Assembly (NCBI RefSeq): GCF_002993335.1 | Contig: NZ_PVNS01000001.1 | Location: 248,001 to 312,000 of the forward strand | DNA length: 64,000 bases | Source: Alkalicoccus urumqiensis | GTDB taxonomy: Bacteria > Bacillota > Bacilli > Bacillales > Salisediminibacteriaceae | Reading direction: 5' to 3' | Shown: piece after piece, positions 16,979 to 25,870 of the stretch | How the letters are laid out: every line of letters begins with the position of its first letter | How positions within the stretch are numbered: position 1 is the stretch's first letter | Position numbers and translations under genes: made by a program | The notes under the pieces: model-generated | What the model was told of the DNA's origin: nothing | The model's input: the letters and a program-made list of their open reading frames with translations, nothing else | The model's database searches: none

Positions 16979-17698
16979 TTATCTGCTCAGAGACAGCGCC
17001 GCTTCATCAGCGATGACCGTCACATCCGGATGTGTCTGAAGCGCCGTGACAGGCATCTCCTCCGACATGGCGCCGTGCAGAAGCGCACGTACAGCCTCCG
17101 CCTTCCTCGCTCCGCTTGCAAGCAGCAGAATGCGGCGGCTCTCTAAAATCGTACCGATTCCCATCGTCACCGCCTGCTCCGGCACACGCTCTCCTTCTCC
17201 GAAAAAGCGGGCATTCGCCCGGATCGTGCCCTCTGCCAGACGGACGACATCCGTCCTTCCATGAAAGGAACTCCCCGGCTCATTAAAGCCGATATGTCCA
17301 TTAGCACCAACGCCGAGAAGCTGCAGATCAACGCCCAGACGTGTCACCAGCTCATCATAGCGCGCCGCTTCCGCGTACGGATCCTCAGCATCCCCGGCCG
17401 GCAGATGGGTCTGCGGAGAAGGAATGTCCGTATGCTGAAACAGCACCTCGTTCATATAATAGTGATAGCTCTGCGGATGATCCGCGGCGAGACCGAGATA
17501 TTCATCCAAATTCACCGTATGCAGATGCTGAAGCGAACGTCCCTCCTGCCGGACCCGCTCCCTGAGCGCCTCGTAAAATCCGAGCGGCGTGCCCCCGGTC
17601 GCCAGTCCGAGCGTCCGGATATTCTCTAACTCTGTGTACACCAGCTCCGCGGCACTGCGGCTCATTTCCTCATAGTCTGCCACCTGTATCAGCTTCAT
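16979..17698 (-). CDS. nagB: Glucosamine-6-phosphate deaminase
   Basis: 239 residues from ATG 17698, which overlaps the nagA stop as ATGA. It converts glucosamine-6-P to fructose-6-P and ammonia. The motifs ATGGTPLGFYEAL (phosphate loop), VNLDEYLGL (catalytic Asp), GVGANGHIGFNEPGS (active-site His) and MGIGTIL are all present. It is the short, non-allosteric Gram-positive form. It is the last gene of the SIS-nagA-nagB operon controlled by the GntR-type regulator upstream. Confidence 0.96.
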   Translation of the reverse strand: MKLIQVADYEEMSRSAAELVYTELENIRTLGLATGGTPLGFYEALRERVRQEGRSLQHLHTVNLDEYLGLAADHPQSYHYYMNEVLFQHTDIPSPQTHLPAGDAEDPYAEAARYDELVTRLGVDLQLLGVGANGHIGFNEPGSSFHGRTDVVRLAEGTIRANARFFGEGERVPEQAVTMGIGTILESRRILLLASGARKAEAVRALLHGAMSEEMPVTALQTHPDVTVIADEAALSLSR

Positions 17699-18834
17699 CT
17701 CTCTTCCCCTCCCCGTGAAAAAACGACGTTTCCACACGACACGGTCTCTACGACTGCGCCGCTTTCATCCAGTATCGTCCAGTCGGCGTCCATCCCCGGC
17801 CCAAGCGTGCCTTTTTGGCTGTCGATGCCGAGAATCCGCGCTGGATTCGTACTGGCCATCTGCACCGCTTCTTCCAGGCTGCAGCCGGTAAACGCCTGTA
17901 TATTGGATACAGCCTCCGCCATCGGAAGAACGCTTCCGGCAAGCGTACCGTCGGCAAGGACGGCCGTCCGGCCGGTAACCGTTACTTCCTGGCCGCCGAG
18001 CGTGTACGTGCCGTCTTTCAGACCTTTGGCGCGCATCGCATCGGTGATCAGCGTGATCCGGTCTGCTCCGAGCAGTTCGTACGTCAGGGCGCACGCTTCC
18101 GGCGACACGTGAATGCCGTCTGCGATCAGCTCCACCTGTACGTCCGGATCGCGGAAGACCGCACCGACGACGCCGATTTCCCGGTGATGCAGTCCGCGCA
18201 TACCGTTAAAAAAGTGCGTTGCCTGGCGGACACCGCGGCGGAATCCTTCGCGGGACGCTTCAGCGGTGGCATCGGTGTGTCCCATGGAAACGACGACACC
18301 TTCGGCAGACGCTTTTTCCACCAGTCCGGCTTCGTCCAGTTCCGGTGCCATCGTCATCATCCGGATCCTTCCGCCGGATGCTTCCTGCATCTGTTGAAAC
18401 ACTTCCGGATCGGGCGTTTGAATATGCGCCTCCGGCTGAGCGCCCTTTCTCGCAGGGTGAATAAACGGCCCTTCCAGGTGGACACCTAGCATCGCTGCCC
18501 CCTGCCCCGGTTTATACGCCTTCACCCGGCGGAGAGCGTCGAGGATCTCTTTTTCCGGAGAGGTGATCGTGGTGGCGAGAAACGACGTCGTTCCTTCCTG
18601 CGGAAGTGCGCCGGCAATCGAGTGAAGCGCATCATCGGATGGGTCCATCACATCGCTTCCCGCGGCTCCGTGAATGTGCGTATCGATAAATCCCGGTACA
18701 ATGCATCTGCTGCTCCGGCCGTGTCCGCCGCTGGTGATCCGGGTGATCCTGCCTGATTCCACGGTAATCTCCGGGCTCTCCACCCAGCCGTCCGCTGTCA
18801 GCATGCGGCAGCCCGTATAGGAAAATGACGTCAT
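17695..18834 (-). CDS. nagA: N-acetylglucosamine-6-phosphate deacetylase
   Basis: 379 residues. This amidohydrolase-fold enzyme releases acetate from GlcNAc-6-P. Metal and substrate motifs: DTHIHGAAG, GVHLEGPFIHPARKGAQ, MGHTDATAEAS, ATHFFNGMRGLHHRE and ITDAMRAKGLKDG with the catalytic Asp. The start overlaps the stop of the SIS gene by ATGA, and its stop overlaps nagB, so the three are translationally coupled. It acts in cytoplasmic recycling of amino sugars from chitin or peptidoglycan. Confidence 0.96.
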   Translation of the reverse strand: MTSFSYTGCRMLTADGWVESPEITVESGRITRITSGGHGRSSRCIVPGFIDTHIHGAAGSDVMDPSDDALHSIAGALPQEGTTSFLATTITSPEKEILDALRRVKAYKPGQGAAMLGVHLEGPFIHPARKGAQPEAHIQTPDPEVFQQMQEASGGRIRMMTMAPELDEAGLVEKASAEGVVVSMGHTDATAEASREGFRRGVRQATHFFNGMRGLHHREIGVVGAVFRDPDVQVELIADGIHVSPEACALTYELLGADRITLITDAMRAKGLKDGTYTLGGQEVTVTGRTAVLADGTLAGSVLPMAEAVSNIQAFTGCSLEEAVQMASTNPARILGIDSQKGTLGPGMDADWTILDESGAVVETVSCGNVVFSRGGEER

Positions 18835-19577
18835 CGTATCTCCTCCTCTCCTGCCAGTGCAGGAATCCGTTTTTTATACCGGTCGATCAGCTTCCGGTTC
18901 CACGCATCGGAGCCGTCGATGTTGCCGCTGAGAAAAACCGGTGCCCCGCCCTTCATCCTGCCGAGACGGGCAGTCGCTTCAGCGGAGACCGCCTGCGCGG
19001 CAAACAAGGCAGCCATACTGGAAACCGCCGCAAACGGCACGGGGACGTTGTCGTCTGTAAGTGCTGCATCTCCGGACGGGACATGAGTATCGATGACGAC
19101 GGTGCCGACATCCTTCAGCTTCTTTCCGCTCGAATGGCGGGAAGCGCCTTCGTAGAGCGAAGACGTCAATGCGATGACCGGGATGTTTTTCTCCCGTGCG
19201 GCAAGCGCCGCTTCTACCGGAGCCGGGTTTCTTCCAGACGTGGAAGCGACAAGAAGAACGTCGTGTTTTTCCAGGTCGAGGTTCTGTGCCGTTTTCACTG
19301 CAAAGCCTTCATCGCGCTCCCATTCCGAAGCACGGGCGCCGCCGGATTCCAGCAGCAGCTCCTGAACCCAGTGCGGCTTGACGGGAGCCAGTCCCCCGGC
19401 CCGGTAAAACAGCTCCTCGCCGATCATATGCGAATGCCCCGCACCGAAACAGTGCAGAATGCCGCCGTTCTCTATGGCTTCCGCAGCGAGCCGTCCCGCT
19501 TCCTTCAGCGCTCCGGCTTCTTTTTCAGTTATTGTCTGCAGCAGCCGCTGCACGTGTGTATGGTAGGTTTCGAGCAT
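18831..19577 (-). CDS. SIS-domain protein, UPF0309 type, in the nag operon
   Basis: 248 residues from ATG 19577, which follows AGGAGCGGTATC; the frame open to 19733 has no ribosome site. A single SIS sugar-phosphate-binding domain shows FGAGHSHMIGEELFYRAGGL near residue 45 and VLLVASTSGRNPAPVE near residue 108. It resembles UPF0309 proteins rather than true MurQ etherases, although a MurQ-like role on a phospho-amino-sugar is possible. As the first gene of the operon it may act on the imported sugar phosphate before NagA, which is inference. Confidence 0.85.
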   Translation of the reverse strand: MLETYHTHVQRLLQTITEKEAGALKEAGRLAAEAIENGGILHCFGAGHSHMIGEELFYRAGGLAPVKPHWVQELLLESGGARASEWERDEGFAVKTAQNLDLEKHDVLLVASTSGRNPAPVEAALAAREKNIPVIALTSSLYEGASRHSSGKKLKDVGTVVIDTHVPSGDAALTDDNVPVPFAAVSSMAALFAAQAVSAEATARLGRMKGGAPVFLSGNIDGSDAWNRKLIDRYKKRIPALAGEEEIR

Positions 19578-19599
19578 GATACCGCTCCTAATGTTTAGT

Positions 19600-19617
19600 T
19601 GTCTATACCAGATATAG
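19600..19617. promoter_or_regulatory. Candidate NagR operator upstream of the nag operon
   Basis: On the minus strand this reads CTATATCTGGTATAGACA, an imperfect palindrome with TATAGA half-sites, 23 bp before the first nag gene. The core TGGTATAGAC is repeated upstream of the regulator gene at 21322-21337. It resembles the GntR/HutC-type sites described for B. subtilis NagR (YvoA). Confidence 0.7.
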
Positions 19618-19620
19618 AAA

Positions 19621-19660
19621 GCAGAAGGGTGTTCACAACAAACCTTCTGAACACCTCTGC
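19621..19660 (-). terminator. Hairpin with two alternative pairings upstream of the nag operator
   Basis: On the minus strand GCAGAGGTGTTC pairs with GAACACC-CTT-CTGC, and the loop word AGAAGG can instead pair with CCTTCT, giving an a-b-a'-b' arrangement. A short T-containing tail follows. It could terminate read-through from the regulator gene 800 bp upstream. I cannot say whether it is functional. Confidence 0.4.
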
Positions 19661-19679
19661 TTATTTGCTTCAAGTACAA

Positions 19680-19877
19680 GAAATCATAAAATTTGAAGCC
19701 TCTTCCAAGCAGGGATACCAAAGGCTGCAGCATTTCAAGCTGTTGTCATATTCATCGTTACTTTCTGTTGATGGAGCTTCTCCGCTACCCGGCAGAAGCT
19801 TGCCGTGGGCTTGTCTTCCAGCCGGGCGCTGTTTGCACGGCTGCAGCGCATGAGCGGAGCCGGCCTTTGGTTTGAGG
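19680..19877 (+). repeat. Dispersed repeat left end, interrupted copy
   Basis: CATAAAATTTGAAGCCTCTT at 19685-19704 and GCATGAGCGGAGCCGG at 19848-19863 match 27741-27806. There the two parts are contiguous (CTCTTCCAGCCGGGCGCT). Here about 113 bp (19708-19820) separate them, flanked by the direct repeat TCTTCCA. The 19578-20446 gap contains no gene I can support; the several overlapping frames in it lack ribosome sites. Confidence 0.65.
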
Positions 19878-20259
19878 CGCAGGGCAGCGATCTTCTGGCC
19901 TGCGGCGCGGCCGTGCGGAGCCATGCTTCTTCAATCGAAGCATTGTCCAGCTCCAGCGCCCACTCGCTCGAGGTTCCTTCACCCCTGCCGAAGAAAGCAA
20001 AGAGCAGCTTTCGTCGGCAGGGCCTCCAGGACTGGTCGCTCGTAACCAGGGCGCTTCCGCTTTTCGGGCGACTGCGCTTGATCCCACCGGCGTCTCTGCC
20101 GAACGCTTCAAAGCGCAGTAAAATAGAGATGAAAAACAGAGGCTCTGTAGTAGGAACGATTTTTATAAGGTAATGATGGTCTCTTCCAATTCGATTGAAT
20201 GGCAGCATTTTCTGCGCAAAAGGGATCACTTCTAACAAGCGTTCTCTTTCTACCTGCCG

Positions 20260-20345
20260 AAACCGGAGGCCGTCGACTCCGGGAGGATCCGAACGAGGCG
20301 AAAATCCATTCCTTCTGACGGAAGGAAGAAGGAATTAGTTGAGCC
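20260..20345 (+). repeat. Possible remnant of a Bacillus-type intergenic repeat (GGCCGTCGACTCC)
   Basis: The stretch with GGAGGCCGTCGACTCCGGGA, then GAACGAGGCGAAAATCC, resembles part of a structured intergenic repeat that I recall being common in Bacillaceae genomes. It is a partial match from memory and not verified. Confidence 0.3.
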
Positions 20346-20352
20346 CGTTCCC

Positions 20353-20452
20353 TCCGGAACGCGTACGGCTGCAGGTGCAGGCAGAAAGCGGGGACCAGTT
20401 CAACAAACTCCTCTTTTCTTTTAAGACCAGGCGGTTTCTGCCTGGTTTATTT
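20353..20452 (+). repeat. Dispersed repeat right-end module ending in a hairpin
   Basis: CCGGAACGCGTACGGCTGCA, GGTGCAGGCAGAAAGCGGGG and CTCTTTTCTTTTAAG match 28078-28150 and 57975-58045 (minus). It ends in the hairpin ACCAGGC-N7-GCCTGGT followed by TTATTTT, so the module may act as a terminator in the rightward direction. Confidence 0.65.
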
Positions 20453-21175
20453 TGCCCGCTGCAGGTCCATCATAAACCGGTAGCGGTCAGCACGGTACTT
20501 GGAACGGACGACTTCAAGCGGCCGGTCATCGGCCAGGTACGTCCTCCGTTCAATCGAGAGCACCGGCGCTCCTTTTTCCACACCGAGAATGTCCGCTTCC
20601 TCCGGCATGACGAGCGACGCTTCCAATGCCTGCTCGGCACGGCCGATAATGAGTCCGAGCGTTTCCTCCAGGTAGGAATACAGCGAGGACTCTGCCTCTT
20701 TCTCGGTCAGTCCGTGCACGACCGATGGATGAAGCCACGTTGTTTCCAGCGCCATCGGCACGTTGTCCGCCAGGCGGATCCGCCTCATCTCTATGACGTT
20801 GTCACCTTCGGCAATGCCGAGAATGAGCGCAACGTCCCCCGGTGCAGGAACCTCGCCGAAGTGAAGCATCCGGCTCGCGGGCTCCAGTCCCCGGGAACGC
20901 ATATCTTCCGTGAAGCTCGTCAAACCGCCGACTGCCTGCTCAATTTTCGGCTCCGACACGAACGTGCCGGTTCCTTTCCTGCGGTAAAGCAGTCCTTCGT
21001 TCACGAGCGACGTGATCGCCTGGCGGACCGTCATGCGGCTGATATCGTACTGTTCCGCAAAATCGCGCTCTGAGGGGAGCACATCCCCCGGCGCCAGTTC
21101 ACCGCGGTGGATACGGCCTTTAATTTGTTCTGCCAGCTGGTAGTAAATCGGTATCGAAGAATGTTTATCGATCAC
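20447..21175 (-). CDS. nagR: GntR/HutC-family repressor of amino-sugar genes (NagR/YvoA-like)
   Basis: 242 residues, the same size as YvoA/NagR. The N-terminal winged helix (residues 8-72) includes LPSERDFAEQYDISRMTVRQ and GLLYRRKGTGTFV. The C-terminal UTRA effector domain includes VIEMRRIRLADNVPMALE and the ending RSKYRADRYRFMMDL. In B. subtilis it releases DNA on binding GlcN-6-P or GlcNAc-6-P. Two matching palindromes, at 19600 and 21322, fit control of the nag operon and of itself. The start follows GGAGCGCTGTCCGTG with a long spacing. The gene lies 870 bp upstream of the nag operon, separated by repeats. Confidence 0.92.
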   Translation of the reverse strand: MIDKHSSIPIYYQLAEQIKGRIHRGELAPGDVLPSERDFAEQYDISRMTVRQAITSLVNEGLLYRRKGTGTFVSEPKIEQAVGGLTSFTEDMRSRGLEPASRMLHFGEVPAPGDVALILGIAEGDNVIEMRRIRLADNVPMALETTWLHPSVVHGLTEKEAESSLYSYLEETLGLIIGRAEQALEASLVMPEEADILGVEKGAPVLSIERRTYLADDRPLEVVRSKYRADRYRFMMDLQRAK

Positions 21176-21321
21176 GGACAGCGCTCCTTTATCATCAATT
21201 GGTTTTCTCTTTCCCTTTCATTTCCTTTTTTACGCCTGCAGAAGCCGGTACGTTTCACCAATCCCGGAAAGAATGGGCTTCGTTTTCCTTTTGCTCAGTG
21301 TAGCACACCACATAGATAGAA

Positions 21322-21337
21322 GTCTATACCAATAGAC
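21322..21337. promoter_or_regulatory. Candidate NagR operator in the nagR/pucR-like intergenic region
   Basis: GTCTAT-ACCA-ATAGAC is a perfect 6 bp inverted repeat whose minus strand contains TTGGTATAGAC, the same core as at 19600. It lies about 150 bp upstream of the nagR start and about 110 bp before the divergent PucR-family gene. Confidence 0.65.
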
Positions 21338-21444
21338 CACTTCAGCACAGCTGTGTATACTGTGGAAAAGTCTCTCCCTTTCCGGACAGCCGATGGGCTA
21401 TAATAGGAACCAATGACTAGGAAAAGAAAGGAGGTCTGCTTCGG

Positions 21445-23211
21445 ATGAACACGGAGAAGAAGCTGATGAGTCTGATTCAGTCTGCCAGGGTGCTCACGTC
21501 GACACTGGATCTGGATGAGGTGCTGCACGAGCTGATCGTGGAAGTACTGAATGTAATCGACGGTGCCAATGCCAGTGTGCTGTTTCTCTACGACGAGAAC
21601 ATCGACAAGCTGTATGCTAAAGCGGCGGTAGGCTTCGATATGAATTACCTCCGCCATGCACGTTTAGCGCCGGGGGAAGGTATGAGCGGAACGACGTTTT
21701 CCGCCGGGAAGGGCCAGATGTTTCTCTCTCAAGAGGAAACGGGCGGCCATATGGATAATATCAGTGAGGAGACAAAATATTTTTATTCCCGGTCGCTCGG
21801 GGATTATAAACTGCCGACGAGTGCGATTTCGGTGCCGCTTCTCTCCAAGGGGACGTGCATCGGGGTGCTGACGGTGGATATCTATGAGAAGGATGCGGTA
21901 TTTGACGAGCAGAATCTGCATCTTCTGGAGACATTTGCTGCGCAGGCGACGATTGCGATTGAAAACGCCACGCTGTTTTCCCGGAACGAACGGACGACGA
22001 TGATCCACGAAGCGCTGTCACGGGCGGCGATTTCTCAGGGCGGCATCCGGGAAATTACGAAAACGCTCGCCGGGCTGATTCATCACGGGGTCGTTGTATA
22101 CAATGAGTTTTTCGATATTTTGGAAACGTCGTCTGCGGCAACGAAGGAGGATGCGCAGGTCGTGCTTTCTTCGATGGGGCGTGAGGCGGCGAGTGTGTCG
22201 GAAACGGAAGTGACGACGCTGACGCTGGAGGAGGAGCCGCCGATCCAGGGCGTCTTTTTCCCAATCCGCTCGGAAGCGTTCACGATCGGCTATTTAACGA
22301 TTATTTTAAAGCATGAGGAAAACCTCGATCCGCTCGACCGCTTTGCTATCGAACAGGCAAGTTTAATCTTCGCGCTGGAGATGACGCGGCGCGAGCGCAC
22401 AGCGATGGATGATATGACCCACTCCGGCTATGTGCTGGACCAGCTTTTGTTCAGTGAGTGGAATGAAATGTCGATGAAGCAGCTCTCCCAGCTTCCTGCT
22501 TTCCGGGAGGAGTCCCAGTACGTCGTATGCCAGATGCTGTTAAATGAGCCGCTCCTGCTGCACGAGCGGGCCGGGACGCACAAAAATCAGCTTCTCCGCC
22601 TCATCTACCGGGAAGTGTCGCAGCATCCGTTTCAGGCGTTTGTGCTCGACCAGAAGCAGGAGACGACGTTTTTATTTGCTGCACCAAAAGAACTCGGACG
22701 GTCGGTGTACGATGAACTGATACGGTTGTTTGAACGGATCCGCAGCGAAGCGGAAAGCCGCTACGGCATGCCGGTGCTCGCAGGACTCGGACGGTCCGTT
22801 GACACGCTCGAAGATATCCGCACTTCCTACCGGGAAGCCAAAAAATGCATCGATGCCATGCAGGCACCCGGCTCCTCCCCCTCCATCATGCTGTTTCAGA
22901 ACCTCGGCCTGCAGCGGCTGTTTTTAAACACCGAGCTGCAGGAGCTCGAAGACTATGTGAGCGATACGATCGGGCCGCTCCTTGCCTATGACCGCGCGCA
23001 TGATACATCGCTCTGCCGGACGCTCGAAATGTATCTGGAGGAAAACGCGAACCGCAGCCGCACCGCACGAAAATTGTTCGTCCACGTCAACACCGTGAAA
23101 TACCGCCTTCAGGTGATAGAAAATCTGCTGCAGCTGGAGGAAATAAGCGGCCGGACCGCGTTTGAACTGCAGCTGGGACTGCATATTTATGATTATTTGA
23201 GCATGAAGTAA
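21445..23211 (+). CDS. PucR/CdaR-family transcriptional regulator with GAF domain
   Basis: 588 residues. The N-terminal GAF domain (about 15-175) includes ASVLFLYDENIDKLYAKA and ISVPLLSKGTCIGVLTVD. A central region of about 200 residues follows. The C-terminal PucR-type helix-turn-helix has the signature EENANRSRTARKLFVHVNTV followed by KYRLQ. ATG 21445 follows AAAGGAGGTC. Proteins of this class activate catabolic genes, for example purine degradation by B. subtilis PucR, though that protein lacks a GAF domain. The next genes downstream encode an allantoate/N-carbamoyl-type hydrolase and a TRAP importer, which it probably activates. Its effector is unknown. Confidence 0.88.
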   Translation: MNTEKKLMSLIQSARVLTSTLDLDEVLHELIVEVLNVIDGANASVLFLYDENIDKLYAKAAVGFDMNYLRHARLAPGEGMSGTTFSAGKGQMFLSQEETGGHMDNISEETKYFYSRSLGDYKLPTSAISVPLLSKGTCIGVLTVDIYEKDAVFDEQNLHLLETFAAQATIAIENATLFSRNERTTMIHEALSRAAISQGGIREITKTLAGLIHHGVVVYNEFFDILETSSAATKEDAQVVLSSMGREAASVSETEVTTLTLEEEPPIQGVFFPIRSEAFTIGYLTIILKHEENLDPLDRFAIEQASLIFALEMTRRERTAMDDMTHSGYVLDQLLFSEWNEMSMKQLSQLPAFREESQYVVCQMLLNEPLLLHERAGTHKNQLLRLIYREVSQHPFQAFVLDQKQETTFLFAAPKELGRSVYDELIRLFERIRSEAESRYGMPVLAGLGRSVDTLEDIRTSYREAKKCIDAMQAPGSSPSIMLFQNLGLQRLFLNTELQELEDYVSDTIGPLLAYDRAHDTSLCRTLEMYLEENANRSRTARKLFVHVNTVKYRLQVIENLLQLEEISGRTAFELQLGLHIYDYLSMK

Positions 23212-23229
23212 ACATTCCACTTAGCTGAA

Positions 23230-23298
23230 ACAGACAAATATAACCTATTTATTTTGTCTGTTATATATATGTGCGAATTCATTGAATTGTCATATAAT
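23230..23298 (+). promoter_or_regulatory. Operator-like palindrome and -10 element before the M20/TRAP operon
   Basis: ACAGACAAA (23230-23238) and TTTGTCTGT (23253-23261) form a 9 bp perfect inverted repeat 14 nt apart. TATAAT at 23293-23298 has no recognisable -35, as expected for an activator-dependent promoter. The PucR-type regulator upstream is the natural candidate to bind here. Confidence 0.5.
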
Positions 23299-23336
23299 TT
23301 GTTACATTCCAATGATATTCGTACAGGAGGAACTTT

Positions 23337-24629
23337 ATGCTGGATCAATTATTGAAAGACTATAATGAACAGTTAACGAGAAATGGCGTCGACGGCAGGC
23401 GCCTTGCCGAACGTCTGACAGCTCTCAGCGAGATCGGAAAGACCGAAGCCGGCGGCTGCCGGCGCATTGCGTTCTCACCAGAAGAGCAGCAGGCAAAAGA
23501 ACTCGTCATGGGCTGGATGGAAGAAGCCGGCCTGCAGGTAACACAGGACGGTGCCGGCAATGTGATCGGTGTCCTGCACGGTACTTCTCCGGAACGATCG
23601 GTTCTTTCCGGCTCCCACGTCGACAGCGTGCCAGACGGCGGCCATTTTGACGGTCCGCTCGGTGTCCTTGCCGCACTCGAAGTAGCGGAAGCCTGGAAAA
23701 CACAGGGTATCCAGCCGGTCAAAACGTATGAAGTGATCATCTTCACAGATGAGGAAGGCGCCCGGTTCCAGAGCGGACTGACAGGGAGTCAGGCAATGAC
23801 CGGTCAGTGGGAGCAGGCGGCAAAAGCGGCCCTCTCCGACACTTCCGGAAAGTCATTTGAATCCGTTTTGTCGGAAAACGACTTAAGCTTTCAATCGTTC
23901 CGGGAAGCGGAGCGGGACTTCTCCACGATCGACGCATTCGTTGAAGTCCACATTGAGCAGGGCAAACGGCTGGAAAAAGAAGACCTTCCAGTCGGTATCG
24001 TTCAGGGGATCGCCGGTCCTTCCTGGCTCAACGTTTCCTTTCAGGGAGCAGCCGGACACGCGGGCAACACACCGATGAATGACCGCCGCGATGCGCTGAT
24101 TGCCGCAGGGCGGTTTGTGAGTGCCGTGGAAGTACTTCCACCGAAAGTAAGCGGGACGTCAGTTGCGACGGTAGGAAAACTCGAAGTGAAGCCGAACGGC
24201 GTCAACGTCATTCCCGGCGAAGTAAATCTGACCGTCGATATCCGTGACATTGAAGAGGACTCGCGCGACAAGCTGCGGGATGCGATCTGGCTTCTCGCAG
24301 AAGAAGTAGCCGAGGACCGGGGAATCGACGTCGAGATTGAGCAGGTCATGTATGTCGCACCAGTGAAAGTAAAGCAGGACATGCAGGACCGCGCCGCACG
24401 CGCACTGGAAAAAGCGATTGGACGCCGCACCTATTTTCTACCGAGCGGCGCCGGACACGACGCCATGATGGTCGGCCGCAAAACCGACGTAGCCATGCTG
24501 TTCACGCGTAGTCAGGACGGCATCAGCCACAATCCTGCCGAGTGGTCGACGTTAAACGACTGTGTCGAAACCGTCCACGTATTAAAAGAACTGCTCGAAG
24601 ACCTGTGCGGGATCCGTACAGAAGCATAA
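23337..24629 (+). CDS. M20-family amidohydrolase (allantoate amidohydrolase / N-carbamoyl-L-amino acid hydrolase class)
   Basis: 430 residues. It hydrolyses an N-carbamoyl or ureido group, releasing ammonia and CO2. Dinuclear metal ligands are visible: His in SGSHVDSVPDGGHFDG, Asp in that motif, Glu-Glu in FTDEEGARF, His in EVHIEQG and the C-terminal His in GISHNPAEW. The dimerisation domain includes AGHAGNTPMNDRRD. ATG 23337 follows AGGAGGAACTTT. It is the first gene of an operon with a TRAP transporter. Allantoate is plausible given the PucR-type regulator, but carbamoyl amino acids from hydantoins are equally compatible with the motifs. Confidence 0.88.
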   Translation: MLDQLLKDYNEQLTRNGVDGRRLAERLTALSEIGKTEAGGCRRIAFSPEEQQAKELVMGWMEEAGLQVTQDGAGNVIGVLHGTSPERSVLSGSHVDSVPDGGHFDGPLGVLAALEVAEAWKTQGIQPVKTYEVIIFTDEEGARFQSGLTGSQAMTGQWEQAAKAALSDTSGKSFESVLSENDLSFQSFREAERDFSTIDAFVEVHIEQGKRLEKEDLPVGIVQGIAGPSWLNVSFQGAAGHAGNTPMNDRRDALIAAGRFVSAVEVLPPKVSGTSVATVGKLEVKPNGVNVIPGEVNLTVDIRDIEEDSRDKLRDAIWLLAEEVAEDRGIDVEIEQVMYVAPVKVKQDMQDRAARALEKAIGRRTYFLPSGAGHDAMMVGRKTDVAMLFTRSQDGISHNPAEWSTLNDCVETVHVLKELLEDLCGIRTEA

Positions 24630-24654
24630 ATCATTTAAAGGGGAGAGATGAATC

Positions 24655-25791
24655 ATGAAAAAGCAGGCAGTAAAAGTATCCACGGTGACAGCAGCAGCCT
24701 TATTCCTGGCCGCCTGCGGTGTCGAAAGCGGAAATAACGGCGGCGACGCTGCGGAAAACAACGCAGAAGCGGAAAACAATACCGCTTCTGAGAATGAAGC
24801 AGATAACGCCGCAGAAAACGAGAGCTCAGATAACGCCGGAGAAGAAAATGAAGAAGCGGCAGATGCCGAATACGAGCTGCAGCTCGGCTGGAACTCCGGA
24901 CTCGATGACGATTCCAAAGGCGAAGCGGCAAAAGCATTCGCAGAATATGTAGAATCGGAATCCGATGGACGGATCGCTATTGAATTTTTCCCGAATGAAA
25001 CGTACGCAAGCTCTCCGGAAATGATCGACGCGGTGCAGGTCGGCGCGCTCGATATGGCGATGCCGGGGGCCAACGAACTTGCGAACATCGTGCCGGAATA
25101 CGCTGCACTCTCGCTCCCTTTCCTGACCGAAGGATTTGAGGAGGCGCACGCCGTTCTCGACGGCGAAATCGGCGACGATCTGGAAGCAATGGGTGAAGAG
25201 AACGGCTTTATTACCTTAAACGATGTGGAAATCGGCTTTGCCCAGATCACGAACAACGTCCGCCCGATTGAATCACCGGAGGATATTGAAGGCATGGCGA
25301 TCCGTTCTCCGAACGATGTGAGCCTGATCGCCACGTTCGAGGAGCTTGGAGCGTCGGTTTCCACACTCGACTATACCGAAATCTACAGTGCGCTGTCCCA
25401 GGGAGTTATCGACGGACAGTTCAACCCGCTGCTAAGCATCTACGACCAGAATATGCACGAAGTCCAGGATTACCTGGCCGTGACCAATCATACGTACTAC
25501 TACTCCTACCTGATCATGGACGACGAGCTTTACAACAGCCTGGATGAAGAGCTGCAGGGCATCGTCGATGAAGGCTCCGAGCGCGCGAAAGAAGCGGCAC
25601 GGGAATTCATCGCCTCCTCTGAAGAAGAGGCACTGGAACGCGCCGAAGATGAGTTTGAGGAAGTAACAAATCCGGATCTCGCTCCGTTCCAGGAAGCAGT
25701 CCAGCCGGTCTACACGGAAGTGGAAGATGTGATGGGTGCTGAAATCATCGAGCGGATGCAGACGTTCCTCGAAGAGTACCGCAGCCAGTAA
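24655..25791 (+). CDS. TRAP transporter DctP-type substrate-binding lipoprotein
   Basis: 378 residues. A lipoprotein signal ends AALFLAAC. It is followed by a low-complexity Glu/Asn/Ala linker of about 50 residues and the DctP fold, including LGWNSGLDDDSKGEAAKAF, EFFPNETYAS and DGQFNPLLSIYDQ. The protein is strongly acidic, as expected for a halophile's surface proteins. It captures the substrate outside the membrane for the two permease subunits encoded next. ATG 24655 follows AAGGGGAGAGATGAATC. Co-transcription with the M20 hydrolase suggests a ureide, hydantoin or carbamoyl amino acid. Confidence 0.92.
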   Translation: MKKQAVKVSTVTAAALFLAACGVESGNNGGDAAENNAEAENNTASENEADNAAENESSDNAGEENEEAADAEYELQLGWNSGLDDDSKGEAAKAFAEYVESESDGRIAIEFFPNETYASSPEMIDAVQVGALDMAMPGANELANIVPEYAALSLPFLTEGFEEAHAVLDGEIGDDLEAMGEENGFITLNDVEIGFAQITNNVRPIESPEDIEGMAIRSPNDVSLIATFEELGASVSTLDYTEIYSALSQGVIDGQFNPLLSIYDQNMHEVQDYLAVTNHTYYYSYLIMDDELYNSLDEELQGIVDEGSERAKEAAREFIASSEEEALERAEDEFEEVTNPDLAPFQEAVQPVYTEVEDVMGAEIIERMQTFLEEYRSQ

Positions 25792-25870
25792 TCAATGAAC
25801 GTCTACAGCCGGGGGCGGCTTCAGCTGCTCCCCGGCTGTGTTTCTACATACGTTAAAGGAGGAAGAAGCG

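Noticed and set aside
19735-20238. Overlapping frames of 80-167 codons in the 19.6-20.4 kb gap
   Set aside because: They lack ribosome sites, overlap one another on both strands and lie over repeat modules shared with other intergenic regions.
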